Assembly: GCA_019096065.1 (NCBI GenBank)
Contig: JAGUCH010000002.1
Location: 8,630,501-8,694,500 of the forward strand
Direction of reading: 5' to 3'
DNA length: 64,000 nt
From: Paracyclopina nana
Lineage: Eukaryota > Arthropoda > Copepoda > Cyclopoida > Cyclopettidae
Both the position numbers and the translations under genes were made by a program. The notes beneath the pieces are model-generated. The model was not told the DNA's origin. It searched no databases and saw only the letters and a list, made by a program, of their open reading frames with translations. Shown piece by piece: positions 1 to 11,100 of the stretch (position 1 is its first letter; each line of letters begins with the position of its first letter).

Positions 1-81
1 GCCGACACGCAAAGACGCACTGGCTGAAAATGCAATTACCCTCTCGATAAAAATCGCTTATTGTGCCTTTGACTTTTCTAG

Positions 82-1383
82 CTCGATTCACGGTGGGGCA
101 AAATCTGTACATCTACAAGCAAAGTAGGAAGAGTGCGGAAACCAGCTGGGAGCGAGCCATCACTGATTGGTACAATGAAGTCGAGCTTTTCGGCAAGGAG
201 CGCGTCAAGCCTTTCAGGTACTATCACAATCGAATAAACTAATTGCTGATGCCCTTATGTGATTAAAAACTGCCTTCTTCCAGCTTCGGGACAGACATCG
301 GCCATTACACTGCCATGGTGTGGTCCAACACCAACAAGGTCGGTTGCGGCATCACAGAGTTCGTTGATGGCAAGTGGTTCGCAAAATTGTACACGTGCAA
401 CTACGCTCCAGCAGGCAACTTTATTGGTGGACAAATGTACGAGGAGGGACGAGCATGCTCAAAATGTCCATCAGGGACGTCTTGCTCCCGCCAATATCCG
501 GGGTTGTGCGGTAATACTGACGACGCACAACTCAGGCCTTTTGCTAATGATTATCTTTCTCTTGCGACAGCCAATGATGGAGGAGCTGGTGGCGATTTTG
601 TGTCCAACAACATCATAAGTGCTAAAAAGGTTACCACGACTACAACAACTGCTACGACCACTACAACCAGAAGAACTACTACTACGAGGAGGACAACCAC
701 AAAACAGCCCACTACTACTACTCCCAAGCCAGTCACTACTGAGGCCACTCTGCAAAGCATTTTCGGAGGCAATAGTAACAGATTTGTGCCCACTACTAGA
801 GCCACCACAGTTCCAACCACTCCCCTTACCACTACAAGTACTACTACCACTACTGAGGTAGTGCCGTTAAAGAGCAACAATGTCTTGTTCCAATGTGCCT
901 TCGAGGCTGCCACTAAAGAATGCGAAGTCAAGTTCTCAGGCAAAGATTGGCTCCTTTCTAATGACAACTATTACGAGATCATCCTCGAGAAGAATCAAAG
1001 GAGCGAAATTTTTTTCTCCCAAATGGTGCCACCTCCCCAAGAAGGAGTAGCATGTTTGACCTTCCGTTACAGGAAGTATCTCGACAGTAAGTGCAGTGGA
1101 AAGGTTGCGTGAAGACTCGATTACTTTGTTCCCTTTGATTTCAACCCTTTTAGATGGCGGCAACACTGCCCTACAAGTTCTTGCATGGCCCTATGGAGGC
1201 CGACCTGGCAAGGTCAACGTGATGAGGAGCTCACCAGAGCCTGCCACATGGATCAGAGCACAAGTCACTTTCCGCAAGGTGGACAATTTCTTTGTGGTCC
1301 TTTTCAGAGCAACTGCTACTGACCAAGACAAGCTTTACTTGGCCATCGATGATGTCTCCGTCACTGAGGGCTCTTGCGCATAG
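82..1383 (+). CDS. CAP-domain (venom allergen/CRISP-like) protein with Thr-rich linker and MAM domain, 5' partial
   Basis: Three exons are readable: 82..217, 284..1086 and 1154..1383; phases agree at both junctions. Earlier exons lie outside the window. The first part is the C-terminal half of a CAP/SCP domain: a GHYTAMVW block (CAP1 signature) and a LYTCNYAPAGNF block (CAP2 signature), followed by a short Cys-rich hinge (CSKCPSGTSC) as in CRISP/venom-allergen proteins. A Thr-rich, mucin-like linker follows (about 628-870), likely O-glycosylated. The last ~150 residues match a MAM domain: paired Cys, CLTFRYR, and an AIDDVSVTEGSC ending. The stop is at 1381. CAP proteins are usually secreted and MAM domains mediate extracellular adhesion, so an extracellular role is expected; the molecular function is not known. 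The family call for CAP is secure, for MAM nearly so. Confidence 0.85.
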
Positions 1384-1574
1384 CTCGCACACAAATTTGA
1401 AAAGAAAATATATGCTATAAAAATTTCTGTCTCGTTCTCCATAGCTTCCAAGGTCGTTGTCATCTTAAAGCATTAACGACTGCGAGCTCTTCTTTTATAG
1501 TTTTATGGTGGCCTGTTTTTGTCTATTGTGCAAGTCACATATGTGAGTCGCATCTTTCTCCATATGAGCAACAG

Positions 1575-2479
1575 TTGGAAACGATGACGACCAAAACTCA
1601 TCTGTTGTATTTAATTCTACTTTTCTGCTCTGTAGCTTTGACAGTGTGCGTGCCCAAGACAATAGGACCCGATTTGGTCGCAAGAGCAAGACTCTTGAGA
1701 GACTTGCCCATTACAAGAACTCTTTCTGGCCAAGCCAGAGTCGCTCCAAAAGCAAGAAATCGAACACACATTGACATGAGCTTGACCATTCGCACCTTGG
1801 ACTTGGATTTTGCCACGGGGACGTTCAAGACATCTGGATGGATGGCGCTCAAATGGAACGATCCTAGATATGCTTGGAATCCAGAGGATTATGAAGGGCT
1901 GACCTCAGTGCCATTGCCGTTTTCGTCAGTGTGGGCTCCTGAGGTCATTCTGCACAATGCTATCGAAGAGAAGTTCATTTATCGACAGGTTGGAGTGGTG
2001 AAGCACAATGGAGACCTCATTTATTTGGTGTCTGTGCACACAAAAAGCGGGTGCAAGCCCAATTTTGACGAGGAAGGTGGTGCCTTTCCATTCAACGTGC
2101 AAACTTGCAGCCTCGAGTTTGGCTCCTGGATCAACGAGCAATACAATGTGGAGTATCGAGTGGCACCATCTGGAAGGAATCAGACAAGTGTCAACCTTGA
2201 AGGGTTCTCTAGCCCAACAGGCTGGCAAATTCTTGCCACCAACGCCAGATTAGAATCAATACAGTATCCCATGTTTGAAGAACCAGCTCACATCGTTGTA
2301 TTTTCCTTCTCATTCAGGCGAGGAGCCTTTTTGGATCCTTTCACAGGGCTACTCAGAAAGGTAAATAACTTAAAAATATACCAAATTAATTATCTCGTCG
2401 AGTATGTATTCTTCTCTTTCAGCAAGATGCATTTAAGAGAAGTAGCAGAGGTGATCAACCAGGACGAAATGATTTTTGA
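1575..2479 (+). CDS. Soluble Cys-loop ligand-binding protein (acetylcholine-binding-protein-like, no membrane domain)
   Basis: Two exons, 1575..2360 and 2423..2479 (intron 2361..2422, phase 0), give 280 residues. Reading through the intron gives another open end at 2504, so the last exon is inferred. An N-terminal hydrophobic signal sequence is present (start at 1575 or the Met at 1584). The rest is a neurotransmitter-gated channel ligand-binding domain: SGWMALKW (loop D Trp), WAPEVILHN (loop A), a Cys loop, then LEFGSW (loop B Trp). Loop C reads YPMFEEP, so the vicinal Cys pair of alpha subunits is missing. The Cys loop holds 17 residues between its Cys instead of the usual 13. The protein stops just after the RR that precedes TM1 in receptors, so no pore is present. 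By analogy with mollusc/annelid AChBPs it would be secreted; ligand unknown. A truncated receptor gene is the alternative. Confidence 0.8.
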
Positions 2480-2544
2480 GGACAAAAACAACAAAGCTCG
2501 TTAAAGAAATTGGTCTAAAAAGTAACAGTGCAAAAAACAACTCA

Positions 2545-2672
2545 TCACAGCTCAGACTTGATCACTTGGTCTTTTTTAGTATCGTCTAATTCAGCATTTA
2601 CCATGCTATCTTCATGGTCGCCATCTCCAGCAGCCTTCGATTCAGAATCTGTAGCATTGTTGCCATTGTTTT
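2545..2672 (-). CDS. Creld: Alternative terminal exon of CRELD: acidic tail ending KSEL (ER-luminal isoform)
   Basis: On the minus strand a pyrimidine-rich acceptor (...TCTCTTAATTACAG) is followed by 128 bp that read, in phase 1, as a 41-residue acidic tail ending VIKSEL-stop. A GTAGGG donor inside the CRELD coding exon (exon end 3009, codons ...GCG G) has exactly the matching phase, so 3009..3933 plus 2545..2672 forms an open frame that drops the two C-terminal hydrophobic segments. KSEL resembles the KDEL-type retrieval signal, and vertebrate CRELD2 is a luminal family member with a KDEL-like end. The proximal poly(A) signal at 2763 lies inside the intron, the usual arrangement for switching isoforms by intronic polyadenylation. 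Splicing is inferred from sites and frame only. Confidence 0.6.
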
Positions 2673-2762
2673 CTGTAATTAAGAGAAAACATGCACTCAA
2701 CTTAAGAAACTAAAAACCGTTGTCAATGTACAACTTGATTAGTATATAAGCGTCTTTAGTGT

Positions 2763-2768
2763 TTTATT
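2763..2768 (-). terminator. Poly(A) signal AATAAA for the membrane CRELD isoform
   Basis: TTTATT on the plus strand, 50 bp past the CRELD stop codon. It sits between that stop and the alternative KSEL exon, so its use would exclude the luminal isoform. Confidence 0.5.
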
Positions 2769-2817
2769 TCTTCACGTGCTCAGAAGTGAAAAAAGGTGTA
2801 AAAAGAAGTCCCATTAA

Positions 2818-3933
2818 TTAATTAACCGACACCGGTCTCAGTTCGCCCGTAGCCCCTTGAAGGTAGTATTCAGACAGTGAAATGTAAGCTGCAACGACAA
2901 GACCAAGTACTCCAGCAATCATAGCTGAACGTTGAAAAATTATGGCTACGGCTACGAAGAGGCCACCGTATGTCAAATATCGCACGTTAGTCATGCTGAA
3001 AACCCTACCCGCGGCCTCATTGGTGACGCAAACTTTGCCACTTTTCACATATCCTTCAGCACATTCCGTGCAGGCGTCTGGACCATCAGTGGTGCAGCTT
3101 TTGCATGATTTGTCACAAAGATTGCACCGAAAGCTGCCCTCGGTATTCACGCAGAATTCGTTGCTCCTGCAGTTCGACCTCTTTTCAGTCGCAGCCTCGG
3201 CGCACTCATCTAGGTCATGACAACCGTACTCTGTGTGCATCAAGTAGCCTTTTTTGCACGCAATGCACTGATTAGGCTCTGGTCCGGTACACTGATCCAA
3301 GCATGACTTGTGGCAAGGCGAGCATACTTTGTCATTTTGGTAGAAGCCATTAGCGCACTGGTCGCAAGTTTCTCCAGCATAGCCCTTGTCACACTGGCAA
3401 GATCCGTTTCCCTTTCGTGTACCACTCCCTTTGCATTTGCCCTTGCCAGAGCAAAGCTGACCATTAGTACCGATTTTTGAGCAAGGTTTGCAGTCTGAGC
3501 CAAAGAAGCCATCCGGACAGCAGACTTTGAGCCTCTCTTGGCAGAGCCACTGCTTGAGATCTGGCTTGTCATGTCCCAAAGCCCACCATTCCTCAAGGTG
3601 TTCCTCCCATTCATGGTGGTTGTCATGACATTGGGCTTCACCCCGGTCAACGTCACGACACAACGACTCCTGGATCTCGACGAATCGAACTTCTGAAATG
3701 GCATAGCCCTTGCCTTGATTCTTTTCCTCCCATGCAGCGTCGCCTCCTTCAAATTTGCCACGAGATGTGCGTTCCAAGCCTTTTTCAAATGATTGGGTCA
3801 GCACTGAGCAAGCATTGCAGGGAGGCAACTTGGCAGCTTTGCGTTCTTCATTTTTAGATTTTTCTGGCAAAAGAGAGCTGCCGCTTCGAAAACAAATAAG
3901 AAACAAACACAGAATCTTCAGAGATAGATCCAT
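2818..3933 (-). CDS. Creld: Cysteine-rich with EGF-like domains protein (CRELD), membrane isoform
   Basis: One uninterrupted 371-codon frame. A signal peptide is followed by a CNAC (CXXC) motif near residue 40, a CRELD family signature linked to disulfide isomerase activity. Next come the conserved WE-rich CRELD domain (EEHLEEWWALG region), laminin/EGF-like modules (CQCDKGYAGETCDQC), furin-like Cys repeats and a calcium-binding EGF start (DLDECAEA). The C-terminus carries two hydrophobic stretches (about residues 318-355), as in CRELD1, which anchors in the ER membrane. The family helps fold or mature client proteins, including ionotropic acetylcholine receptors. A TTTATT (AATAAA on the minus strand) at 2763..2768 would polyadenylate this isoform. 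An internal donor at 3008 allows an alternative 3' end (separate entry). The gene is convergent with the AChBP-like gene. Confidence 0.93.
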   Translation of the reverse strand: MDLSLKILCLFLICFRSGSSLLPEKSKNEERKAAKLPPCNACSVLTQSFEKGLERTSRGKFEGGDAAWEEKNQGKGYAISEVRFVEIQESLCRDVDRGEAQCHDNHHEWEEHLEEWWALGHDKPDLKQWLCQERLKVCCPDGFFGSDCKPCSKIGTNGQLCSGKGKCKGSGTRKGNGSCQCDKGYAGETCDQCANGFYQNDKVCSPCHKSCLDQCTGPEPNQCIACKKGYLMHTEYGCHDLDECAEAATEKRSNCRSNEFCVNTEGSFRCNLCDKSCKSCTTDGPDACTECAEGYVKSGKVCVTNEAAGRVFSMTNVRYLTYGGLFVAVAIIFQRSAMIAGVLGLVVAAYISLSEYYLQGATGELRPVSVN

Positions 3934-5009
3934 TGTGAGCTCTTGATCACCGTTGGCCGATCCAAATCATTGCAATAGTTCCCTAAGTTACTTCAAAAGG
4001 GACAAAGTTACTTGGCAGATTTACTTTTTGTTGATTTTAGTTAGGTAAAATGTCAAGCCCAATATTTAAACATTCGAATGAATTAGTTAATTTATTTTTC
4101 ATTTTGGCAATATTTCATCAACGTAAATTAGGACATATTAGTATGAGTAATAACTAGGCAATTTTATGGTTTGTTAATGTAATGACTTGAATATTTTACC
4201 TCAAAACATATTGAGCTGTTCTCTGCACAGCCAATCAAATTCTACTAAAAAGTGGTCGACCAATCAAAAAAGGCCAACACAAATGAGCTAGAGACATTTA
4301 ACAATTTTCATGTGCCGGTGCTAGCAAGTCATTGCGAATAAATTATTCATATGAGGAATTTTCATTGACTTCAGGTTACCATTAAGAAACGCTACTATTT
4401 GTTGCTAGATATTTCAATAAAAATGGCGTAATTTGAGTAATTTGATCAAAAATGCACGAAGCTAAGGTTCATGTTTTTTGCTTTAGATTGTGCAGCAAAA
4501 ATATGACCTCTCACGGTTAGATAGAGGTTGTGGCAAAGGCCTGTTATAACTTAATCTTCGATTGTTAGAAAGGCTCTTTTTAGATGGACAAATAAAAGCA
4601 ATAAAACAGGGAGGTGCCTGTAAAATAGGTTCATAGGTTACGAAAAATCGAAAATGCTGGGCTATTGAAGTGCAATAATCTAGTGTCCACAAAGTGAAAC
4701 GCCAATTTTCATTTCATGTTCCTCAATTGACTGGCGTCCTTGGTAAATTCCTAATTAAAATATGGGTCACCAAAAAGACGCTATGGTTATTTCCAGAGTC
4801 TCTGGTTATTACGAGGTTGCGCGAGCTCTGAACCAATTTAAAAACACTGCCCATACAATTGTAACAGTAGCAAAAATTACAAGCACAAATAGATTTTTCA
4901 AATCAGCTTTGTTGTCACTAACCGAGTCTTGTTTAGATAGGAGGTTTTTAAGCATAACAGCTCGGAACAACTCTTTGTTTGAAGATTATGACAAGTGTGA
5001 ACTGTTAGC
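3934..5009. other. AT-rich intergenic region between CRELD and TM7SF3
   Basis: Divergent spacer holding the presumed 5' ends of both flanking genes. I see no coding frame with family resemblance and no clear repeat. Short open frames here have no codon structure or motifs I can support. Confidence 0.5.
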
Positions 5010-7182
5010 ATGGATCTGCGAAGAAAATTTGTCATATTTACACTTTTGATTGGCGGAGTCATTGGAGAAGTGGAGGAGATTGCCCTGCCGCTGGGCACTG
5101 TGGAAATAGCTCAGCTTGCTCCGAATGAAACAGTCAAATTAACCGTGGACAAAGACCCTGAAATCAGCTGGACGTTTTGGACCTTTGAGGCGCACAGCTA
5201 TGACAACGAAAATCACTTGGAGTTTTCCAAGACTGAGGAAGTCAACTTTTCCAGGAAAGCTTCGCCCAAAGATGTTTTCCTCGTTGAAAATCATCCCGGC
5301 TTGGTGGTTTTCAAAGATGAGTTTGTCGAGAACCAAACAAAACCGTTTGCATACTTGACCAGCCATGCTGGTGCCAATATGTCAGTTGTCCTCATCATCA
5401 GAGGGTACACAGAAAAGCACCCTGTTCCTGGGTATGTCAACAAGACAACCACAATAAGCTCCCTGCAGCTCAAGTATGACATGAATTCGATATTTCTGGA
5501 ATTTCACCCTGCTCTCGTTGTTGGCAACACGAGCTCAGCCCAAGAAGAATCTGGTTCTCCAGTGTTGACCTATGCTGTCTATCAGTATTACTTATCAGAG
5601 AGAAACTTTGACGAGGAAAGCTTTTTGTCTCAGCTGTCAAATACTATGTTGAGAGTTGATGACATTGCCGCCAACGGACAATTGGTCGATGATGTATTCG
5701 TGGTCCAGAATGCCACTCCCAACGGAGCTAACGCGGTCATGTTCAGCGCATACCCTGGAACGGCTGTGATCTTCTCGGTTGTGGTCACTACTGTCTATGC
5801 AGATGTGAATGGCAGCAATCACGAGCTTTCCTCGGTCTATGCAACTTCCTCCACCTTTGCGTGCCAATTAAATGGAAATGATGCCCTCAATTGCAAGGTG
5901 ATGTGGTACACCATTACCAAAGTAATATGCGGAGTCTCCGTCTTTGTGGGACTGTTTTTGGCCTTCATTGGACATCGCTACTTCCTTTTTTCTCAATTCC
6001 TATTTGGAGCTTATGGAACGGGTCTATGTGCTTTTATCATCATCGCTGTCATCAATGATGGAATCTTGGTCAGCTATACTGAGCAGACTGGCCTAGCTAT
6101 TGCAATTGGAATCATAGGTATTTACAACCAGTTTTGCAATAAGCTCTAAGAGTAGAGCTTGCTTAATCCTACCAATTTTCAGGTGGATTCCTATGGACAA
6201 TTCTCTGGTACATTTTTGGCATTCCTCTTCTTTCGACATCGTTGTCAGTAGGATTAGTTGGCTTCATGTTCGGTAGCATTTTTGTCTTTTTGCCAGCTAT
6301 GAATATCCAGAGTATGACGAACGATACTATTTATTGGTTGGCTGTGGGTGCATTTATACTGCTGTTTTTCATGGCCTTGCTGCCATTTACGAAAACAGCT
6401 AGCATTTTGAGCTGTGCTTTATTAGGTTCATTTATACTTATCATACCCATTGACCACTACATTGGATCGAGCCTTAAGTTTACTGTGGTCAATCTTGTCC
6501 GAAGAGCTTATGTACAACATTTCAATATGGCAGTTTTGGCATTTCCTTTCCAGGTAATGGTGACATCTATACATCATGATTTAATTTTAAACCACACTTT
6601 TCATAGACGAATGACATTGCTCTGGTTTGTGGCTGGATTGGAATCGCTGTAGTTGCCTTTTTTGTTCAGTGGATGCGCGAAAAAGGCCGAGCCCCTTTCC
6701 CTCCCAACCCATATCAACTTAGAAGGTACCCTCTAATTACCTATTACCTAGCTCAGCCTAGTGGTGCACGATTTTGTGTTAGGTGGAGACTGGAGGAGGA
6801 CGCGTTTAACCACCAGAATGCAATAAATAGCTCTGAGGAAGAGGCTCAACCTCTCTTGGTTCCCGAAGCGTCTGAACACAATGGTGGACCTATTACTCCA
6901 ACTTCAGCTTCACCTAGAGAGTTTTCAGGCTACAGGCCCGTAGTTGGGTATATTGCCAACCGACAAGGCGGCTACGGATCCATTGCAACCTCTCCTTCCA
7001 TTATCCGAAGTTTGGAATCTCCAACTCTGTATAATACTCAGCCTCGCGGGGTCGTTCCCCCGCCTTCCCCGCGACGTTTCTGGGGCCGTGGTTCTGCAAC
7101 GAACGAGCGCTATACTATGTGCTCTTCCGTGGAAAATAGGGACATCTTTTTCCCTCCACCCAATCATCCATCTCAAAAGTAG
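5010..7182 (+). CDS. TM7SF3: Transmembrane 7 superfamily member 3 homologue
   Basis: Four exons with matching phases: 5010..6117, 6183..6553, 6607..6725 and 6783..7182, giving 665 residues. A signal peptide (MDLRRKFVIFTLLIGG) leads a large N-glycosylated extracellular region of about 300 residues (many NxS/T sites), then seven hydrophobic segments spread over exons 1-3, as in the TM7SF3/TMEM198-like DUF4203 fold. The motif MREKGRAPFPPNPYQ after the last membrane segment is family-like. The C-terminal tail (~130 residues) is Pro/Ser-rich and cytosolic. The last intron (6726..6782, 57 bp) is a multiple of three with no stop, so its retention would stay in frame. Vertebrate TM7SF3 is a stress-protective, p53-responsive membrane protein; the biochemical activity is unknown. 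Confidence 0.88.
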
Positions 7183-8104
7183 ACATACTTAGCGGAGAAT
7201 TTAGAGAGCGAGAGATCTGTGATACCCAGGGTTCTGTGAACTTGTTTTTAAAGCTTGAAATACAGTATACAGTAGATCTGCATTCGTACAAGTGGAGTAG
7301 CAAGAAGGAAGTTTGCGCTAAAAAGAAGAGGAACTGGCACATTCTGACAAGAGAGAATTTTAGCCCACACGTACATAGGGATAGAGAGGAAGATGTATAT
7401 TAGCATCGCCTTAGGGGGAGTTATAGTCGATTACAGAAAAAAGAATTCTGGTTTCCGCGCATGACAAATTATGTGCGGCTTCCAAATCTGACGTCATCAT
7501 CCACAACGAATTTTGATCGCATCATCATGACCTAACCTTCATTGGTGGTGTAGTGGTAGAAATGAGCAAAGCATGCACGTGTATATAAAAAAGACTCCAT
7601 CCATAATTTAGTTGGTTACTTGTAAATCTGTGGGTGGAGTTTTTTTCAAAGAGAAAAATCAACAGCTTCCAAACCTTTATGGTACTAAAGTAATGTAGTA
7701 CGTACGTGGGCTTAAAACTGCATGCTAGAAAAGTTCCTACAGTCGTACAGTTTTTAAAAGCTACATCTGGTTGATGAGCGTAGCAGCCTAAAGTTCTTTT
7801 CCAGCCCTGCAAGATTTGGTTTGTGATCTGAGCTGACTTTTATGCCCCAACATTGGGTCATACATCAGCCCAACAACACCTTCTTGGTTGCTAGCGAACA
7901 CCTACGCAAAGAGGTATGAATAGAACATCTGCAAACTCACAATGCACGTCTTGCATTTCATGAATCTTCATTAAAACGCTGCTGTTGCGGCGCATCTGAT
8001 CATGGAACAACACCCTGATTGCGGATTGTTCCCTACCTCTCAAATGGTGACTTGCAATATAAACCACGTGCGTTTTGATTAATTGACTTTGCACTCGTGC
8101 GCAG
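7183..8104. other. TM7SF3 3' region and upstream part of the serine protease gene
   Basis: Presumed 3' UTR of TM7SF3 followed by non-coding sequence. A possible upstream protease exon ends at about 7908 before a GTATGA donor (phase-compatible with the exon at 8105), but its reading frame shows no signal peptide and I do not call it. No repeat seen. Confidence 0.35.
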
Positions 8105-11100
8105 ACCAATGCGTTCTACACAGAATCGTTTTCGTTGGCCAACCAAACTACAGCCACGCGAAAGGTGATGTCACCCAGAATCATCAATGGGAAAGAGGCC
8201 GAATTCGCCATACCTTGGGTGGCGAGGCTGGAGATAAACACCAAGGGGACGTTCCATCTCTGCACAGGGTTAGCCTTCAGGCCATAATTGTAGTGAGGGA
8301 ATTTGACTGATGTTCCTTTAACTGCATTAGGTTTGTCATTACAGCATTGCATATCATGACGGCCGCCCATTGTGTTTGTGATGTATAAGCATAAAAGCGA
8401 TCCTTGGCCGACAGTTTTTTTTTATCAGCATCTAATGAATTTACAGGCGGAAGGAATTTGCGTGGTAGACTTTTCGCCAAGCGTTTTTGCCACGAAGCAA
8501 AAGGCCTATGCCTATGTTGGAGGGCCAAAGAAGGACAAGCTTGAACGGCACAGGGCTAAAAGGGCCACAGCCCATCCAGAATTTCAGGTATGCACAAAAT
8601 ACCTGTACATGCCGATTTAAGAAAAATATACAGATGGTTTTTTTCGAAACAATAAGGGTCACGGTGTCAACGATATAGCAATTTTGGAGTTGTACAGGTC
8701 AATAAAGTTCACGCCTTTGGTGAAGCCCATTTGCCTCGCTAATGAGGGCACAGACGACCAAAATGTCCTTGGGTTCACTGCAGGCTGGGGTTTAAGGTAT
8801 CGAAAGGAGGAAGCTAAGGATGCGATTGACCCTGACAACCCGAGATCGACCTGCACTTCAAATGAGGTCGGACCCTCGACGTTCAAACAATGCATTGGGG
8901 ATTACGTAAACTGCAATCGCATCGATCTTCCACCTTACAATAGCTCGGGCTGCTTCACCTGGGTGAAAAAGGCCATCGAGTCGAGTCCCTCGACTCTTGC
9001 GGATCAAGTGAAGTTGGCGCAAATTATTCGCCTGCAACTCGACTTGAACCTTACATGCTACACGTGCGTAATCCATCTTGACAGCTAGCTTTGCATAATT
9101 TATGACAAATTTCTATGAGCAGGCCGAATCCCTACGGTGAATACGGGTGGTGTTACACTTCAGGAGATGAGGAAAGTTGGGGGTTTTGCTCGAGGTCATG
9201 TTTCCTCGCAAACACATCTCTGGCTGCATTAGAATATGTCACCCTTTCCACCATTCCATCAAGCCAATGTAGTGGAATCACCAGCCAGCTCGAGCTCTGT
9301 GTGGGAGGCACAGCACCGAGGGCAACCGTGGCAAATTTTAGAGCTCAGCTAAGTGGCATCAACAGGGAAGAATATACCTTCCACTTTGAAAGCATCGGCC
9401 CAGATCCAGTAAATATACTATTTTACGATTCCAAGGGAGACCGTAAAATAGCCATTGCTTTGGAAGATTCCAAAAGGTTCATTGTTATAGGGCTACTTGA
9501 CGCCTATATACTATAAAACATGTCTTTACTTGACAGGGGTCGTCGACACTTAATTTCAAAGATTAGAGATAATTTCGAGAAGCTTGAATGTCAGGGAAAC
9601 ACGGCAGCCATGCCCTCTTAGCGAGATAGGAGGATTCATTTTACAAAAATGTCGTAGACCTCGCCGGATGCCCGGTGATCCTCAGGATGAAGATCCGGAA
9701 AGGCTAGACCACAGAATAGCCTGGCTATGAAAACCAAGCTCAACTGGTCCAGAAGGCCGTGCTACCGACTGAACCCTGGTACAAGGAGGATCCACAAAAA
9801 GATCTACAGCCTGGCTGCAAACCTCAGCCTCAAGAGGACATCAAGATCAATGAATATGACCTCTAAAATGTCTAATCAGAGCAAATAAACTCCAAAAAGA
9901 CAAGCTAATAGTATTGTATGACAATGACTAAGAGAATCTAAAACATATCATAAGAGCATTGCTCTACTAACTAAAATAATACACAAAATACTACAAAAAC
10001 ATGAAATAAATGGGTCCAAGCATTGCTTAGGACAATTACAAGTTACAATTGCATCTTACACTAAATAAAAGGACTGGTTTCAGTCAATAATCACTCAAAT
10101 ACTTAAATCATGATGTTTTCTTATTCAATATTCTTCACACACTGAAAATTCTTACAAAAAAGCAATGGCTGCCGCTGAGGTGGCGTCGCTGAGGCGCGCA
10201 GGTTAGGGGAGACGCGAGCGCAAGGCGCGCCCACAACAAAGTCCCCCCTTGGAGCCACGAAAGGCCAAAAAAGGCCTAAGGCCAGTGGCCTGCCACGACC
10301 AGTGCGTGGTTCTCCAAGACCAATCGCGTCTCCTCGCCCTCGTCGTTGCTGACACGCTCCACGGAGTTGGAGATCTGCAGATCGATGCGGCCTTCTTCTC
10401 CAGCGACAGGGTCAACCCTGAAGGCCTCATGGCGGAGCACTCCTCGCAGGCTAAGCATGCTCCCGATGGTGGCCTCCTCGACTTGGGAGACCCAAGGCTT
10501 GCTCCAGGGGGCAAGATGGTGCTTGATTCCATGGCCAAGCTCGAAGCACTTGCCGCACCTGTGGAGGATCCTGGTGCACGTGTAGATGGTATGACCATCC
10601 TCGTTGCACAATGGCAGCGCACACTTGAGGCGCTCGGCGCAGTCGCTCCTAAGGTGGTCGAAGCTTCCACACCTCCCACAATAATGAGGCGTGGTGCGGC
10701 CTAGAGCTCCCCTGAAGAGCGCCATGAGCACGTGGCTCCAATTGGCTCGCTGCGGCGGCTTCTTGGTGATGGCCACGAATGCTCTGGCAAGGCCAGGCTC
10801 CACGCTGTGGAAGTCGAGCTTGTAGCTCCTTCCCAGCCTCCAGAAGTCACGAGTCTCCTGGATGGAGTTGATGCCCCGACTCTCATTTGGCCTCAGGAGC
10901 ATCCATTCGGCCTCGATGCCATCCTCGGTGTGGAGGCCACCCATCCACTCGACCTTATTGAAGGGCCGGAGGTTGAGCTCGTCGCGTGGCAGCTTGCCTG
11001 GGCCTGGCCTACCGCGAACTCGGTCAGACAGAAAGTGCGCATGGCGCAACACATCGGCCTTGGGGTCGAACCCGTGGCGATACAGGCCCGCGGAGGCTAT

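Noticed and set aside
551..967. Minus-strand open frame opposite the Thr-rich linker
   Set aside because: It is a Val-rich shadow of the ACN codon repeats of the CAP-MAM gene.
4762..5049. 95-codon plus-strand frame before TM7SF3
   Set aside because: It overlaps the signal-peptide start of TM7SF3 in another frame and has no recognisable features.
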